A DNA stretch of 64,000 nt from a virus. The stretch covers positions 1 to 64,000 of the IMG/VR virus record IMGVR_UViG_3300044996_000325; one strand, 5' to 3'. A program made the position numbers and the translations under genes. Under the pieces are notes generated by a model, which was given only the letters and a program-made list of their open reading frames with translations, searched no databases and was not told where the DNA came from. Shown piece after piece: positions 1 to 6,988 of the stretch (its first letter is position 1; each line of letters opens with the position of its first letter).

Positions 1-60
1 CATGACAGCGCCGGGTCTCATCTCGAGATCGTCATCTTTCATCCAGTAGGGAAGTTTCAT
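1..60 (-). CDS. Partial CDS, N-terminus only, unknown
   Basis: The start codon at 60 overlaps the stop of the gene at 57..389 as ATGA, so this is the next gene of the same leftward operon. Only about 20 residues, beginning MKLPYWMKDDD, are inside the window, and no function can be read. It continues past the left edge. Confidence 0.6.
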   Translation of the reverse strand, partial: MKLPYWMKDDDLEMRPGAVM

Positions 61-389
61 TTTTGGGGTCCGAATAGATCTTTCAGGATTTCATCGATGT
101 CTTCGGGTTCGACGCCGGCAACTGCCCGGGTGTTCCTCGGGTTGGCAACCAGGGGCTCAATCGCGTCCTGGGGCTCATAGATGTACGGCTCGGAGCGCAT
201 TTCTGCTTCCCCAGAAATGTACATGGGAGTTTCAGGCGTCGGAATGTCCCGATACTGGTCGAGAACAACGATAAGAAAGACGCCGGACACGCTCAGGAAA
301 GCCGGGATCGCTCCGTATGGCACCGGGAGGAAAAAGGCCAGCACGAGCAGGAGGAGGGATACGAATGCGATCTTGGTGTTCCGTTTCAT
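57..389 (-). CDS. Small membrane protein, unknown
   Basis: This 110-residue protein starts at 389 behind a GGAGG site, and its start overlaps the upstream stop as ATGA. Residues about 5-22 and 27-43 are hydrophobic and probably form one or two membrane segments, followed by an acidic soluble tail (EPEDIDEIL). The segment IPTPETP just after the membrane region is encoded by a copy of the dispersed 16-bp palindrome (230-245). I do not recognise the family. It belongs to an operon of tightly overlapping small genes. Confidence 0.75.
   Translation of the reverse strand: MKRNTKIAFVSLLLLVLAFFLPVPYGAIPAFLSVSGVFLIVVLDQYRDIPTPETPMYISGEAEMRSEPYIYEPQDAIEPLVANPRNTRAVAGVEPEDIDEILKDLFGPQK
230..245. repeat. 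Dispersed palindrome, copy 1 (in CDS)
   Basis: TTTCAGGCGTCGGAAT, two differences from the consensus. Read on the minus strand it encodes FPTPE-type residues (here IPTPETP) in the membrane protein at 57..389. Confidence 0.8.
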
Positions 390-679
390 ATCCGTACCTC
401 CAGTTCTGCGCCCTGGCGCCGGGCGAGCTTGACGAGCCCATGTCCGACGTTGTTCTCGATCCACTTCTCGGCGTCCTTGCGCTTCATGGCAATGTGGACG
501 GTATCCTTTCTTACCGGGACCTCTCCTTCGGGCATGACCGTCATGACGGTTGTGGTAACGGCGAATGCCTCTACCTGCTTCTCGGCGCCGTCCTTTCCCT
601 TGATCTTCGGGTGGATTGGCAGGATGCCGATGACAAACTTTGTCTTGGTTTGCGGTTTCTTCTTGTGTCGATTGCGCAT
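386..679 (-). CDS. Small basic protein, unknown
   Basis: This 97-residue protein has a lysine/arginine-rich N-terminus (MRNRHKKKPQTKTKF), a central segment with predicted beta character and an alternating basic/acidic C-terminus. The stop overlaps the next start by ATGA, as expected for translational coupling. No family is recognised. The high basic charge at the N-terminus would suit nucleic-acid contact, but that is only an inference. Confidence 0.7.
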   Translation of the reverse strand: MRNRHKKKPQTKTKFVIGILPIHPKIKGKDGAEKQVEAFAVTTTVMTVMPEGEVPVRKDTVHIAMKRKDAEKWIENNVGHGLVKLARRQGAELEVRI

Positions 680-685
680 TTCCCA

Positions 686-1492
686 TCATCTCCTGGTGTA
701 GTCGTAGTTGTAAAGCAACGTGTCGATCAGCTCGATCTCTTCGCGATCGGCAATCTCGATATCACCGAAGCTTATTCTCTGCGCTGGATCCGTCAGGAAT
801 TCCCTGAGCTGTTTTCTTCCAACGAGGGCCTCGATACCGTGAGCGCGAACGAAGTCAACGTCAGTTCTCGATATTGCGCTCTCGTAGTCGTCGAGATGAT
901 CTTTCACCAGGTCGCCATTGTGGTGCATAAGACTGAGGGCCTGGTGGATCATCTCGACGATCTCGAAATTATCGCATCCCTCGAACACTCTTGTCTGAAA
1001 TCTGTCGATCCAGTTGGTGACGTCGCAGGTGGTATCGGTGTCGTACTTTCCCCATAAGAGATTGAGGGCTTTGGGGAGAATAAAGCGCCTGTAAAGCTCG
1101 GCCTTCATCCGATAGCAGTCGAAGTACATCGACAATTCTTCAAGATCTTTGAGGTCGTACTCGGAAACTTTTTCGACGCCGCACTCGCACTCGAACTCGA
1201 AGCACTCCGGGCACATCTCGAGTTCGCCGTGTGTTTCGGTGATGATCTCGCGCATTGTTTCCATCAGTCGTTCCCGCGCGTCATTACAATCCGGGAACCT
1301 CTCTAGGAGACATTGGTAAAAGTCACATGAATATTCTTCGTCTTCTTCGATTGCCGCCGAGGGCGAGTAGTGTATTTTCCACCATTCGACTATGGTACAG
1401 GATACTCTGTACACAAATTCTGCCGGCGAAAATTTTGGCTTGAAGTCTTCTTCGCCGAAGGCGAGCTGCTGGATCAGAACGCTAGTAAGCAT
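686..1492 (-). CDS. Conserved-looking phage protein, unknown
   Basis: The protein has 268 residues from the ATG at 1492, chosen because AGGAGG stands four bases upstream. An earlier in-frame start has no such site. It is rich in acidic and aromatic residues and holds a cysteine cluster near the middle (CPECFEFECECG) that could bind a metal. I do not recognise the family. It sits between two other unknown genes of the leftward operon. Confidence 0.75.
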   Translation of the reverse strand: MLTSVLIQQLAFGEEDFKPKFSPAEFVYRVSCTIVEWWKIHYSPSAAIEEDEEYSCDFYQCLLERFPDCNDARERLMETMREIITETHGELEMCPECFEFECECGVEKVSEYDLKDLEELSMYFDCYRMKAELYRRFILPKALNLLWGKYDTDTTCDVTNWIDRFQTRVFEGCDNFEIVEMIHQALSLMHHNGDLVKDHLDDYESAISRTDVDFVRAHGIEALVGRKQLREFLTDPAQRISFGDIEIADREEIELIDTLLYNYDYTRR

Positions 1493-1500
1493 GGATCCTC

Positions 1501-1908
1501 CTATGCAATGCGCTTGAAGAACGCGCAATCGTTCTCTGCGGTTCGTTTCGTCCTCGCCCTCATGGTCTTTCCGTTCCTGACGAAGGTGAGCGTCTTTACC
1601 TTGAACCCGGTCACATTAGCCACTCCAACCAGGTCTCCGTTCCATGTCTTGATGTCGACCCTTTTGTTGGGACGAACGATCTCTCGGCGGTTGAAGTAAA
1701 AGTAGCCGCCCTGGTTGACCTCACAGAGCCTGTCCAGGCCGTCGATCTCTGCCCGGGAGAGCAGGCGATTGTGCTCGTCGACGTCCTCTTTTGTGTATCC
1801 CTCGACCTTCCCATTCGGCGAAAAGACGGCATTGGTCAGAAAACCGCCCCCTTGAACAGGAAGGCGGTCGAAGAACATCAGGTAACCTAGAGAAGGATTG
1901 AAGTCCAT
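1501..1908 (-). CDS. Unknown protein, 135 residues
   Basis: The start at 1908 has GGAGG five bases upstream and lies one base from the upstream stop. The second half looks like a small beta domain (VDIKTWNGDLVGVANVTGF), and the tail is basic. No family is recognised. Confidence 0.7.
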   Translation of the reverse strand: MDFNPSLGYLMFFDRLPVQGGGFLTNAVFSPNGKVEGYTKEDVDEHNRLLSRAEIDGLDRLCEVNQGGYFYFNRREIVRPNKRVDIKTWNGDLVGVANVTGFKVKTLTFVRNGKTMRARTKRTAENDCAFFKRIA

Positions 1909-1909
1909 G

Positions 1910-2386
1910 TCAGCCTCCGCACTGAATGCTGTATGTGGGCCTGCAGGTTTCCCGGCGCCACTTCTTTTCCGGCTCTCTCTTCACGATCGTGCACCCTTCC
2001 GGAAACCACGGAACAAGCAGGTCCAGAATGTATTCGATGCCATCGATCTGTCCGTGAGCTCTGTAGCAGCCGCTATAGGCATGCGGGGAGGAAAATTTGG
2101 TGCAGTACGAGGTAGTAATGTCCTCGAAGATGACCCTGAACACACTCATGATCCTGGCAAGGTCCGTACGAGCATCTTCTTCGCTCTCGGCTTCGCCGCG
2201 ATAAATAAGCTCGATCTTATTATTTCTCATTGAGCTCACTATCCATGCAATATCAGGCTCAATGATGTCGAGAAGCACCTCGATCTTGCCGTACAGTAAT
2301 TCGACGAGGTTCCTGTATTCGACTGCATAGTTGAGATACTCCATGTCTGTCTCGAGGAGTTCTTTCCTGGTTTCAATTTTTGACAT
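1910..2386 (-). CDS. Unknown protein, 158 residues
   Basis: The start at 2386 follows GGAGGAAAT, a good ribosome-binding site. The protein is mainly helical in appearance with many acidic residues, and it ends with a cysteine-containing tail (CRPTYSIQCGG). No known family is recognised. Its start lies 11 bases from a perfect copy of the dispersed palindrome (2397-2412), which separates it from a terminator. Confidence 0.7.
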   Translation of the reverse strand: MSKIETRKELLETDMEYLNYAVEYRNLVELLYGKIEVLLDIIEPDIAWIVSSMRNNKIELIYRGEAESEEDARTDLARIMSVFRVIFEDITTSYCTKFSSPHAYSGCYRAHGQIDGIEYILDLLVPWFPEGCTIVKREPEKKWRRETCRPTYSIQCGG

Positions 2387-2396
2387 ATTTCCTCCG

Positions 2397-2412
2397 TTTC
2401 AGGCGTCTGAAA
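2397..2412. repeat. Dispersed palindrome, copy 2 (intergenic, perfect)
   Basis: TTTCAGGCGTCTGAAA, a full consensus match. It lies between the terminator of the gene at 2444 and the ribosome-binding site of the gene starting at 2386. Its last A bases are the T-run of that terminator on the minus strand. Confidence 0.9.
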
Positions 2413-2436
2413 ATCCCCCGACGGCGCTCGGGGGAT
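2410..2436 (-). terminator. Rho-independent terminator
   Basis: On the minus strand a 9-bp stem (2413-2421 with 2428-2436, ATCCCCCGA/TCGGGGGAT) with a 6-base loop is followed by a short T-run. It stands just after the stop at 2444. The T-run overlaps the dispersed palindrome. Confidence 0.75.
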
Positions 2437-2443
2437 CTCTAGT

Positions 2444-2999
2444 TTAGGCGTGCGTCCAGCCGGCCACCTGCAGTGCGTCATGGATGGCGGTGACGTCATC
2501 CAGGGTCGCGATGTTGGCCGCGACATATGCCTGGATGGCGGCAAGGATGCCGGCGTCGACAGCAAGGGTATTGAAATTGGTGGCAAAGTATGCCTTGGCA
2601 TCATCGAGGACGTCTTCTGCCTCGATGATGTCGTCGAGATTGGCTTCGACGAGCTCCAGCAGGGCCTCTTCGCCGTTTTCGTCTGCGTAGACTGTGTCGA
2701 GGTTGGCCGCCGCCCACGCAACGAGCTTGGCAGTTCCTTCCTCTTCGACGAAGACTTCTTCGGGGGCCTGCTCCGCCGCATACTCAATGGCTTCTGCGGC
2801 GTTGTAGATACTGGCTTCGTCACCGACGAAATCGGTGATCGCAGCCGAGGTGAACACCTGACCGGGGTTCAGGACAGCCGAGAGGTTCTTCGCGATGCTC
2901 TGGGCGTCACCCGTCGGACAGGTGATTTTCGATGACCGTGGGCGACTGCCCGGTCACCAGGCCAATGACCTGAGCGATGGTGCTTTTTGAAATTGCCAT
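2444..2999 (-). CDS. Acidic alanine-rich protein, apparent +1 frameshift
   Basis: A good start (ATG at 2999, GAGGAG upstream) opens a 30-codon frame (MAISKSTIAQVIGLVTGQS...) that ends at a TGA at 2907-2909. Skipping one base at GGG TGA C puts translation into a frame that stays open for about 155 more codons to 2444, giving roughly 184 residues. The long frame has no comparable start of its own; the first candidate is a GTG at 2857. The product would be acidic and Ala-rich with repeated helices (YVAANIATL, WAAANLDTVY). The TGA-C context recalls RF2-type programmed +1 shifting, but an assembly error or a broken gene is equally possible. No family is recognised. Confidence 0.6.
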
Positions 3000-3060
3000 T
3001 ACTTGCTCCTCGAGGATGATTTATCTTGCGGTGCGCCGCCGCAAAATCTGTCGCTCAAGG

Positions 3061-4230
3061 TCAGTCCTTGTAGGGGTCCTCTTCGCCTTTCCCGGCCATC
3101 ATGACGACGATCGGCCACAGGCGGGTGCGGATGCGAAGGTTTTCGTGGTATCCGAGGACGGTGCTGAGCCCCCGGTAGGCATTCGGTGCTTCGTCGGCGC
3201 CGCCGCCGTAGAGGTGAACGCCCATCTTTTCGAGATAGACATTCACGTCCTGCATATTGATCAATTTCTTGGCTTGGCTGCGCGACATGGTTCGTCCAGC
3301 TCCGTGCGGAGCGGAATTGAGAGATGCGTACATCTCCGTTGTTCCGGGAATGGGCTCGACAATGGCGGATATGTCTCCCATGGAACCGCCGATGAAGATC
3401 GGCTTGTCCCACAGTGGGGTCGCTCCCTTGCGGATCACCCAGTAGTGCTCGCCCTGGATGATCTCGGACCAGGCGAAGTTATGATGGTTCGAGATCATCT
3501 CTACCGGCTTGGCGCCGAGAATGTCGAGGATGTATTCCACGACCATCTTGCGTCCCAGGGTGGCGTACATGCCAGCGAAACACATTGCCTCAAGGTAGTC
3601 ATCGAACAGCGGCGTGTTCTCTTCGAGCAGCGCTGGCGGCCCATCCATGGTGTCTTTGAAGCCAAGGATCTCCATCGTCTTCCTGGCGATTTTGTGTCCG
3701 AAACCGCGCGATCCGAAGTGGCAAGCCACCCAGACATTCTGGTCCTTGTCGTTCATGATGTCGACGTAGTGGTTTCCGCCGCCAATGGTACCTAGCTGTG
3801 AGGCTGCGAGCTGTTTCAGGTCCTTCATCAGCGGGTTCTTCCAGTCGATGCCCAGGATTTCTATCTCTCCTTTGTGGAGCGGAGACGTAGTCCCGATGCC
3901 GAAGACGATCTTCTCGCGGATCTTGGTGACCAGATTGTCGATATCGCCGAGGTCTCGTGGGCGCAGGCTGGTGCGCACCGCATAGTTTCCACAGCCAATG
4001 TCGTAGCCGACACCAGTCGGGGAGATGTGACGAGGATAGGCCACGACGCCGCCGATAGGCATGCGGTAACCTTTGTGCTTGTCGGCCATGAGGGCTCCAA
4101 ATGAGCCATCGACGGCATCAAGGCAGGCCCGGATCTGCTGATATACCGGGCTGTTCTTGTAGAAGTTCCCGTCCTCGATGTCATCCATCGGGCCAAAAAC
4201 TGTTAGGTTGGCTTCCTGCACTCGGATCAT
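3061..4230 (-). CDS. rtcB: RtcB-type RNA ligase
   Basis: RtcB joins 2',3'-cyclic-phosphate RNA ends to 5'-OH ends using GTP and Mn2+, and is known for tRNA splicing and repair. At 389 residues it is close to the E. coli length (408). Family motifs appear in order: PIGGVVAY and the metal cysteine in YDIGCG (C80), GGGNHYVDI, HFGSRGFGH, SNHHNF, and HGAGR, whose His corresponds by spacing to the guanylylated nucleophile. The start at 4230 overlaps the stop of a 51-residue gene as ATGA. Three tRNA genes lie 0.8-1.3 kb upstream in the same direction. A role in repairing tRNAs cut by host anticodon nucleases is an inference. Confidence 0.95.
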   Translation of the reverse strand: MIRVQEANLTVFGPMDDIEDGNFYKNSPVYQQIRACLDAVDGSFGALMADKHKGYRMPIGGVVAYPRHISPTGVGYDIGCGNYAVRTSLRPRDLGDIDNLVTKIREKIVFGIGTTSPLHKGEIEILGIDWKNPLMKDLKQLAASQLGTIGGGNHYVDIMNDKDQNVWVACHFGSRGFGHKIARKTMEILGFKDTMDGPPALLEENTPLFDDYLEAMCFAGMYATLGRKMVVEYILDILGAKPVEMISNHHNFAWSEIIQGEHYWVIRKGATPLWDKPIFIGGSMGDISAIVEPIPGTTEMYASLNSAPHGAGRTMSRSQAKKLINMQDVNVYLEKMGVHLYGGGADEAPNAYRGLSTVLGYHENLRIRTRLWPIVVMMAGKGEEDPYKD

Positions 4231-4382
4231 GAGAACCCCAATTTCTTGTGATCCACGTCACCGTTGCGCTTGAAGATGGTCTTGAAGATCACGCTGAAGA
4301 TGCGGAAGATCTTCAATTTCTTGTACCAGATACGAACTTTCGGGTCATACTCGCAGTAGGTAATACGGTCGATGAGCCTCAT
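4227..4382 (-). CDS. Small basic protein upstream of rtcB
   Basis: This 51-residue gene starts at 4382, overlaps the upstream stop by ATGA and overlaps the rtcB start by ATGA. It is rich in Lys, Arg, Ile and Phe (WYKKLKIFRIFSVIFKTIF), so it may form an amphipathic or membrane-associated helix. Its C-terminus LGFS and the following bases match the end of radC at 8426 and the junction there. No family is recognised. Confidence 0.7.
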   Translation of the reverse strand: MRLIDRITYCEYDPKVRIWYKKLKIFRIFSVIFKTIFKRNGDVDHKKLGFS

Positions 4383-4603
4383 AGGTTCTCCAGGTATCCG
4401 ACGACCAGTCCGGGCACTGATCCGTCCAGGGCGGTGATAATGTCCTGCAGGCGGGCTTCGATGGTATTGGCGAGCTCGACTTCATTGAAGCCGGCGTTGC
4501 GCAGGAATGGAAGGTTTTTCTCGTCGATCTTGATCGTGACGGTGACCGAACCAACCTGCATGCCGTCGATCTCGAACGGGAATTTCTTGGATCCGGTAGC
4601 CAT
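4379..4603 (-). CDS. Unknown protein, 74 residues
   Basis: The start at 4603 overlaps the upstream TAA as TAATG, with AAAGG about nine bases before it. The sequence looks like a small alpha/beta domain (GSVTVTIKIDEKNLPF followed by acidic helices). No family is recognised. Overlaps at both ends show it belongs to the rtcB operon. Confidence 0.7.
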   Translation of the reverse strand: MATGSKKFPFEIDGMQVGSVTVTIKIDEKNLPFLRNAGFNEVELANTIEARLQDIITALDGSVPGLVVGYLENL

Positions 4604-5025
4604 TAGAAGCATCCTTTTGGGAAGAAGTCGACGCAGCGCTCGATCGCTCCCGGGAGAAGCGGAGCGATGATAAAGTACAGCGCGATGAATGGGATAGCCA
4701 GTACTACGAGAAGTACAGGGATCCAGAGACATCCGGTTCCGCTGTATGATCGGATGTAGTCCGGCGGATCGGACGGCTTCCATCCGCTCGCGGCTCTCTC
4801 TGCGCGGTAGCGCTCCATGTCTTTTTCTTTCCACTCTTCGACTTTTTCGCCGAGAATGAATGCAGGAAGAGCGGCAGGCGTCATAATTGCACCGAATGCG
4901 GCTCTTGCGAGATCTTCGCTGACACACTGGCTCTGCTCGCTGAACGTTGCATCGTCTGGCAAATCTGGAGACGACGGCTCGAACCACATATCCCACCAGT
5001 CATGGACGATATCTTTTGTTGACAT
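4603..5025 (-). CDS. Membrane protein, unknown
   Basis: This 140-residue protein begins at 5025 behind AAAGGAG. Residues 1-90 are polar and helical. A strongly hydrophobic stretch near the C-terminus (WIPVLLVVLAIPFIALYF) is a clear membrane segment, followed by a short Cys-containing tail. The tRNA-Tyr gene ends 42 bases upstream with a dispersed palindrome between them. Confidence 0.75.
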   Translation of the reverse strand: MSTKDIVHDWWDMWFEPSSPDLPDDATFSEQSQCVSEDLARAAFGAIMTPAALPAFILGEKVEEWKEKDMERYRAERAASGWKPSDPPDYIRSYSGTGCLWIPVLLVVLAIPFIALYFIIAPLLPGAIERCVDFFPKGCF

Positions 5026-5050
5026 ATGCAAATCTCCTTTTCTTGTTGAG

Positions 5051-5066
5051 TTTCATACGTCTGAAA
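5051..5066. repeat. Dispersed palindrome, copy 3 (intergenic)
   Basis: TTTCATACGTCTGAAA, one difference from the consensus. It touches the 3' end of tRNA-Tyr (5068) and precedes the ribosome-binding site of the gene starting at 5025. Confidence 0.85.
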
Positions 5067-5067
5067 G

Positions 5068-5159
5068 TGACCGCGGCAGGAGTTGAACCTGCATGCTTTC
5101 TTTCAAGCCATCCGGAGTTACAGTCCGGTGTGTCTAAAGCCGATATACACCTCGCGGCC
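5068..5159 (-). tRNA. tRNA-Tyr (GUA)
   Basis: On the minus strand the sequence folds as a class II tRNA: acceptor GGCCGCG/CGCGGTC, anticodon stem CCGGA/TCCGG around the loop CTGTAAC (anticodon GTA), a long variable arm typical of bacterial tRNA-Tyr, and T arm GCAGG/CCTGC with loop TTCAACT. The discriminator is A, and CCA is not encoded. Confidence 0.9.
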
Positions 5160-5163
5160 AGGG

Positions 5164-5184
5164 GCGGTATACGATCCGCCAACG
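5164..5184 (-). repeat. tRNA-cluster spacer repeat, copy 1
   Basis: GCGGTATACGATCCGCCAACG differs by one inserted base from 5427-5446. It lies just 5' of tRNA-Tyr and can form a small GCGG/CCGC hairpin. It may be a relic of tRNA gene duplication or a processing signal. Confidence 0.6.
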
Positions 5185-5286
5185 GCCTGTGCTATAGCAT
5201 TTCAGGCTAGGTTTAGTTAGCGTCTTTCCTACGTCGCAGGCCCAGTGGCTCCTTCGTCAAGGATAAATCTGCGCGTTACGGGCTCC

Positions 5287-5362
5287 TGGCGGAGAAGGCA
5301 TGGTTCGAACATGCGACCTTCCGGGTAACAGCCGGGCGCTCTTCCAGCTGAGCTACTTCTCC
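5287..5362 (-). tRNA. tRNA-Asn (GUU)
   Basis: Minus-strand cloverleaf with acceptor GGAGAAG/CTTCTCC, D arm GCTC/GAGC, anticodon loop CTGTTAC (anticodon GTT), T arm GCATG/CATGC with loop TTCGAAC, discriminator G and an encoded CCA (5287-5289). One anticodon-stem pair (C-A) is mismatched. Confidence 0.92.
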
Positions 5363-5426
5363 GAATGTGCGTCTTGGTCGCCTAGTCAACGCACGTGGGC
5401 CTCTTACCGCACTGGGCTCGGCCTTT

Positions 5427-5446
5427 GCGGTTACGATCCGCCAACG
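5427..5446 (-). repeat. tRNA-cluster spacer repeat, copy 2
   Basis: GCGGTTACGATCCGCCAACG, nearly identical to 5164-5184. It follows the 3' end of tRNA-Met by two bases. Confidence 0.6.
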
Positions 5447-5448
5447 AG

Positions 5449-5520
5449 TTGCGGGGGACGGGATCGAACCGTCGACCTGCTGGTTATGAGCCAACCGTGC
5501 TACCACTGCACTACCCCGCA
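5449..5520 (-). tRNA. tRNA-Met (CAU)
   Basis: Minus-strand cloverleaf with acceptor TGCGGGG/CCCCGCA, D arm GTGC/GCAC, anticodon stem GTTGG/CCAGC around CTCATAA (anticodon CAT), and T arm GACGG/CCGTC with loop TTCGATC. The first pair is T-A, so it is not a standard initiator. CCA is not encoded. A CAU anticodon could also be modified to read Ile AUA; this cannot be told from sequence. Confidence 0.9.
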
Positions 5521-5619
5521 AGGGTCCCCGCCGCCGGGTGCGGATCCTTTCTGCACGCTTCGGTTCGTCTGCCTTTACCGTCGTGCGACCATCCTGCGTT
5601 TCGGCGGGGTGTCGTCCGG

Positions 5620-5991
5620 TTACGTGATACATCTTCCGGCGTCGCATTCTACGACCGATGAGGCTGGCCCCTTCTCACCACTGGGCAGGTGACGCCTATG
5701 GCGTTGTCCGTTCTTCAGTAATGTCGCTAGTACCGAAGTACCGACCTCAAGACCATTGGCCGGGCGTGAACGATGATCGCCATGTTCTCCCCGCTGCTCG
5801 GCCACTTTCCCGCTGGAAGGTTTCTTGCTAGGCCGACTTGCGTCATTTCTCACACGGCGGGGTTTTCTGCGGGCGGAACGTCTTTGTTTGCCAGTCCGGG
5901 GTGCTCTTTTCTTCTCAGTTGGCCCCGTGACATTCCCGACTTGTTCAGAGATGTCAACCCTGGTCCCTGCGGCTTTCGCCGCCGCCCGCAT
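5620..5991 (-). CDS. Possible very basic protein, unknown
   Basis: An open frame of 123 codons follows the gene at 5998 by six bases. The product would be extremely basic and probably disordered (KKRAPRTGKQRRSARRKPRR), which could suit nucleic-acid binding. The ribosome-binding site is poor: GGAGAG lies about 14 bases from the start. The composition may instead reflect a non-coding stretch, so the gene call is weak. If it is not a gene, 5521-5997 holds nothing else I can identify. Confidence 0.4.
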   Translation of the reverse strand: MRAAAKAAGTRVDISEQVGNVTGPTEKKRAPRTGKQRRSARRKPRRVRNDASRPSKKPSSGKVAEQRGEHGDHRSRPANGLEVGTSVLATLLKNGQRHRRHLPSGEKGPASSVVECDAGRCIT

Positions 5992-5997
5992 AGTGCT

Positions 5998-6312
5998 TCA
6001 CTTCGCTCTCCGTTCTTGCTGCGGGATCGGGCGATAGGTATCCAGCGGCGATCCGCGAAGTTCCCTTCCGAAGACGATCGTCACGGTCTCGGTAAGCGGT
6101 CCTGACCAGGAAGAGCGCCGGTGTATCGTCCAGCTCTTACTCTGAAGCCAGTCCAGTCCCTTGTCCAGGTGCGCTTCTCCGAAGTCCCCTAGGGGGAACC
6201 CTGCTCTCATGAGCGACGGGGAGACGGAGATGATCTTTCTTGACAAAATGTTCCCCCGGCAGTGCGGCTTCCGAGACAGCCTCACTTCGAATTTCAGTTC
6301 CAGATCGTCCAT
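5998..6312 (-). CDS. Unknown protein, 104 residues
   Basis: The start at 6312 has AAGGAG eight bases upstream. The N-terminus (MDDLELKFEVRLSRK) and C-terminus (TETVTIVFGRELRG) look like strands of a small domain. It overlaps the upstream reading frame (6137..6541) by 176 bases, which is unusual here. Either both are translated or the upstream frame shifts into this one. No family is recognised. Confidence 0.6.
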   Translation of the reverse strand: MDDLELKFEVRLSRKPHCRGNILSRKIISVSPSLMRAGFPLGDFGEAHLDKGLDWLQSKSWTIHRRSSWSGPLTETVTIVFGRELRGSPLDTYRPIPQQERRAK

Positions 6313-6541
6313 TGTCCTGCTCCTTGAGCTCTACGAATGTGTACGAATTCTCGGACAGCCATTCATTGATCCACGAGATTTCTGGATCTTCCAGGGCCGC
6401 CAATGCCCGTCGGCATGCCTGGCATTCAGGTTCGCATTCGTCCACTTCGAAGAAATGACGAAGGTCCTTTTCGAGATCGAGCCGGATACGCTCCGGTGTT
6501 ACAGCCTGGGGGGTCCAGCCGTGATAGAGATGGGTATCCAT
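6137..6541 (-). CDS. Unknown acidic protein with long overlap
   Basis: The start at 6541 has AGGAGAACATCCC upstream. Residues 1-70 (TPERIRLDLEKDLRHFFEVD, then a cysteine pair CEPECQAC) look like a real domain. The last 60 residues, which overlap the gene at 5998..6312 in another frame, look unconstrained. A frameshift joining the first part to the 5998 frame is possible. No family is recognised. Confidence 0.55.
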   Translation of the reverse strand: MDTHLYHGWTPQAVTPERIRLDLEKDLRHFFEVDECEPECQACRRALAALEDPEISWINEWLSENSYTFVELKEQDNGRSGTEIRSEAVSEAALPGEHFVKKDHLRLPVAHESRVPPRGLRRSAPGQGTGLASE

Positions 6542-6768
6542 GGGATGTTCTCCTGCGGAAGATCGCGATTGTCTGTCTCCCATACGACACGCGACCCTTC
6601 CGTAATGACGATCCGCGTTGCCGTGTCTTCTGCAATGCGCTGGGCGGTCAATGCTGCGCGTCCCAGGTTGCTGAAGCGCGCTCTGAGACCACGTGCCCTA
6701 TCCTGGAACTTGAACGTGCCATCGATCTGATCGAGCTGCTCTTGCGTCAGTCCACTGTACTTTGCCAT
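6499..6768 (-). CDS. Unknown protein, first gene of an operon
   Basis: This 89-residue protein starts at 6768 with GGAGAACATT upstream and overlaps the next gene by 42 bases. It begins MAKYSGLTQEQLDQIDG and is otherwise helical and basic. It is the first gene after the promoter at 6924-6952 and a structured leader. Confidence 0.7.
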   Translation of the reverse strand: MAKYSGLTQEQLDQIDGTFKFQDRARGLRARFSNLGRAALTAQRIAEDTATRIVITEGSRVVWETDNRDLPQENIPWIPISITAGPPRL

Positions 6769-6833
6769 AATGTTCTCCGATAGAAGGTTTGGTTTGCAAA
6801 TCCTTTCGGCTGTAAAGGTTCTGGACTACTATG

Positions 6834-6880
6834 GGGGCCGCCGGGTGATGCTCCCGGTACTCGCTGTTTGCGACGGCCCC
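6834..6880 (-). promoter_or_regulatory. Structured 5' leader: three-way junction
   Basis: Within the leader of the transcript from 6924-6952, an outer 7-bp stem (6834-6840 with 6874-6880, GGGGCCG/CGGCCCC) encloses two hairpins: 6841-6845 with 6853-6857 (CCGGG/CCCGG) and 6861-6864 with 6870-6873 (TCGC/GCGA). All stems are perfect. This could be an attenuator, a protein-binding leader or an undescribed structured RNA. No known riboswitch consensus is recognised. Confidence 0.55.
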
Positions 6881-6923
6881 AGGAGGAGAAGAAACGCTGC
6901 TGACCAGGCAAGCGTACGTTCCA

Positions 6924-6952
6924 AGTGTAATTCATCTGTGACAGACTGTCAA
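6924..6952 (-). promoter_or_regulatory. Sigma70-type promoter, leftward
   Basis: On the minus strand: TTGACA (6947-6952), a 17-base spacer and TACACT (6924-6929). The spacer holds an operator-like CTGTSACAG motif. It would drive the genes from 6768 leftward. Confidence 0.8.
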
Positions 6953-6976
6953 TATCAAGGAACGTCTGTCACAGAT
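6934..6976. promoter_or_regulatory. Paired inverted operators CTGTSACAG
   Basis: ATCTGTGACAGAC (6934-6946) and its exact reverse complement GTCTGTCACAGAT (6964-6976) flank 17 bases. The first is in the promoter spacer, the second just upstream of the -35 box. The same core occurs at 13720, 23374 and 59134. The binding protein is unknown. Confidence 0.65.
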
Positions 6977-6988
6977 AATGAACGATAG

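Noticed and set aside
5276-5692. Open frames on both strands across the tRNA cluster
   Set aside because: They overlap three well-folded tRNA genes and lack ribosome-binding sites; they are chance frames.
6747-6988. Genes on either strand between 6769 and 6988
   Set aside because: This stretch holds a promoter, paired operators and a structured leader; the frames have no ribosome-binding sites.
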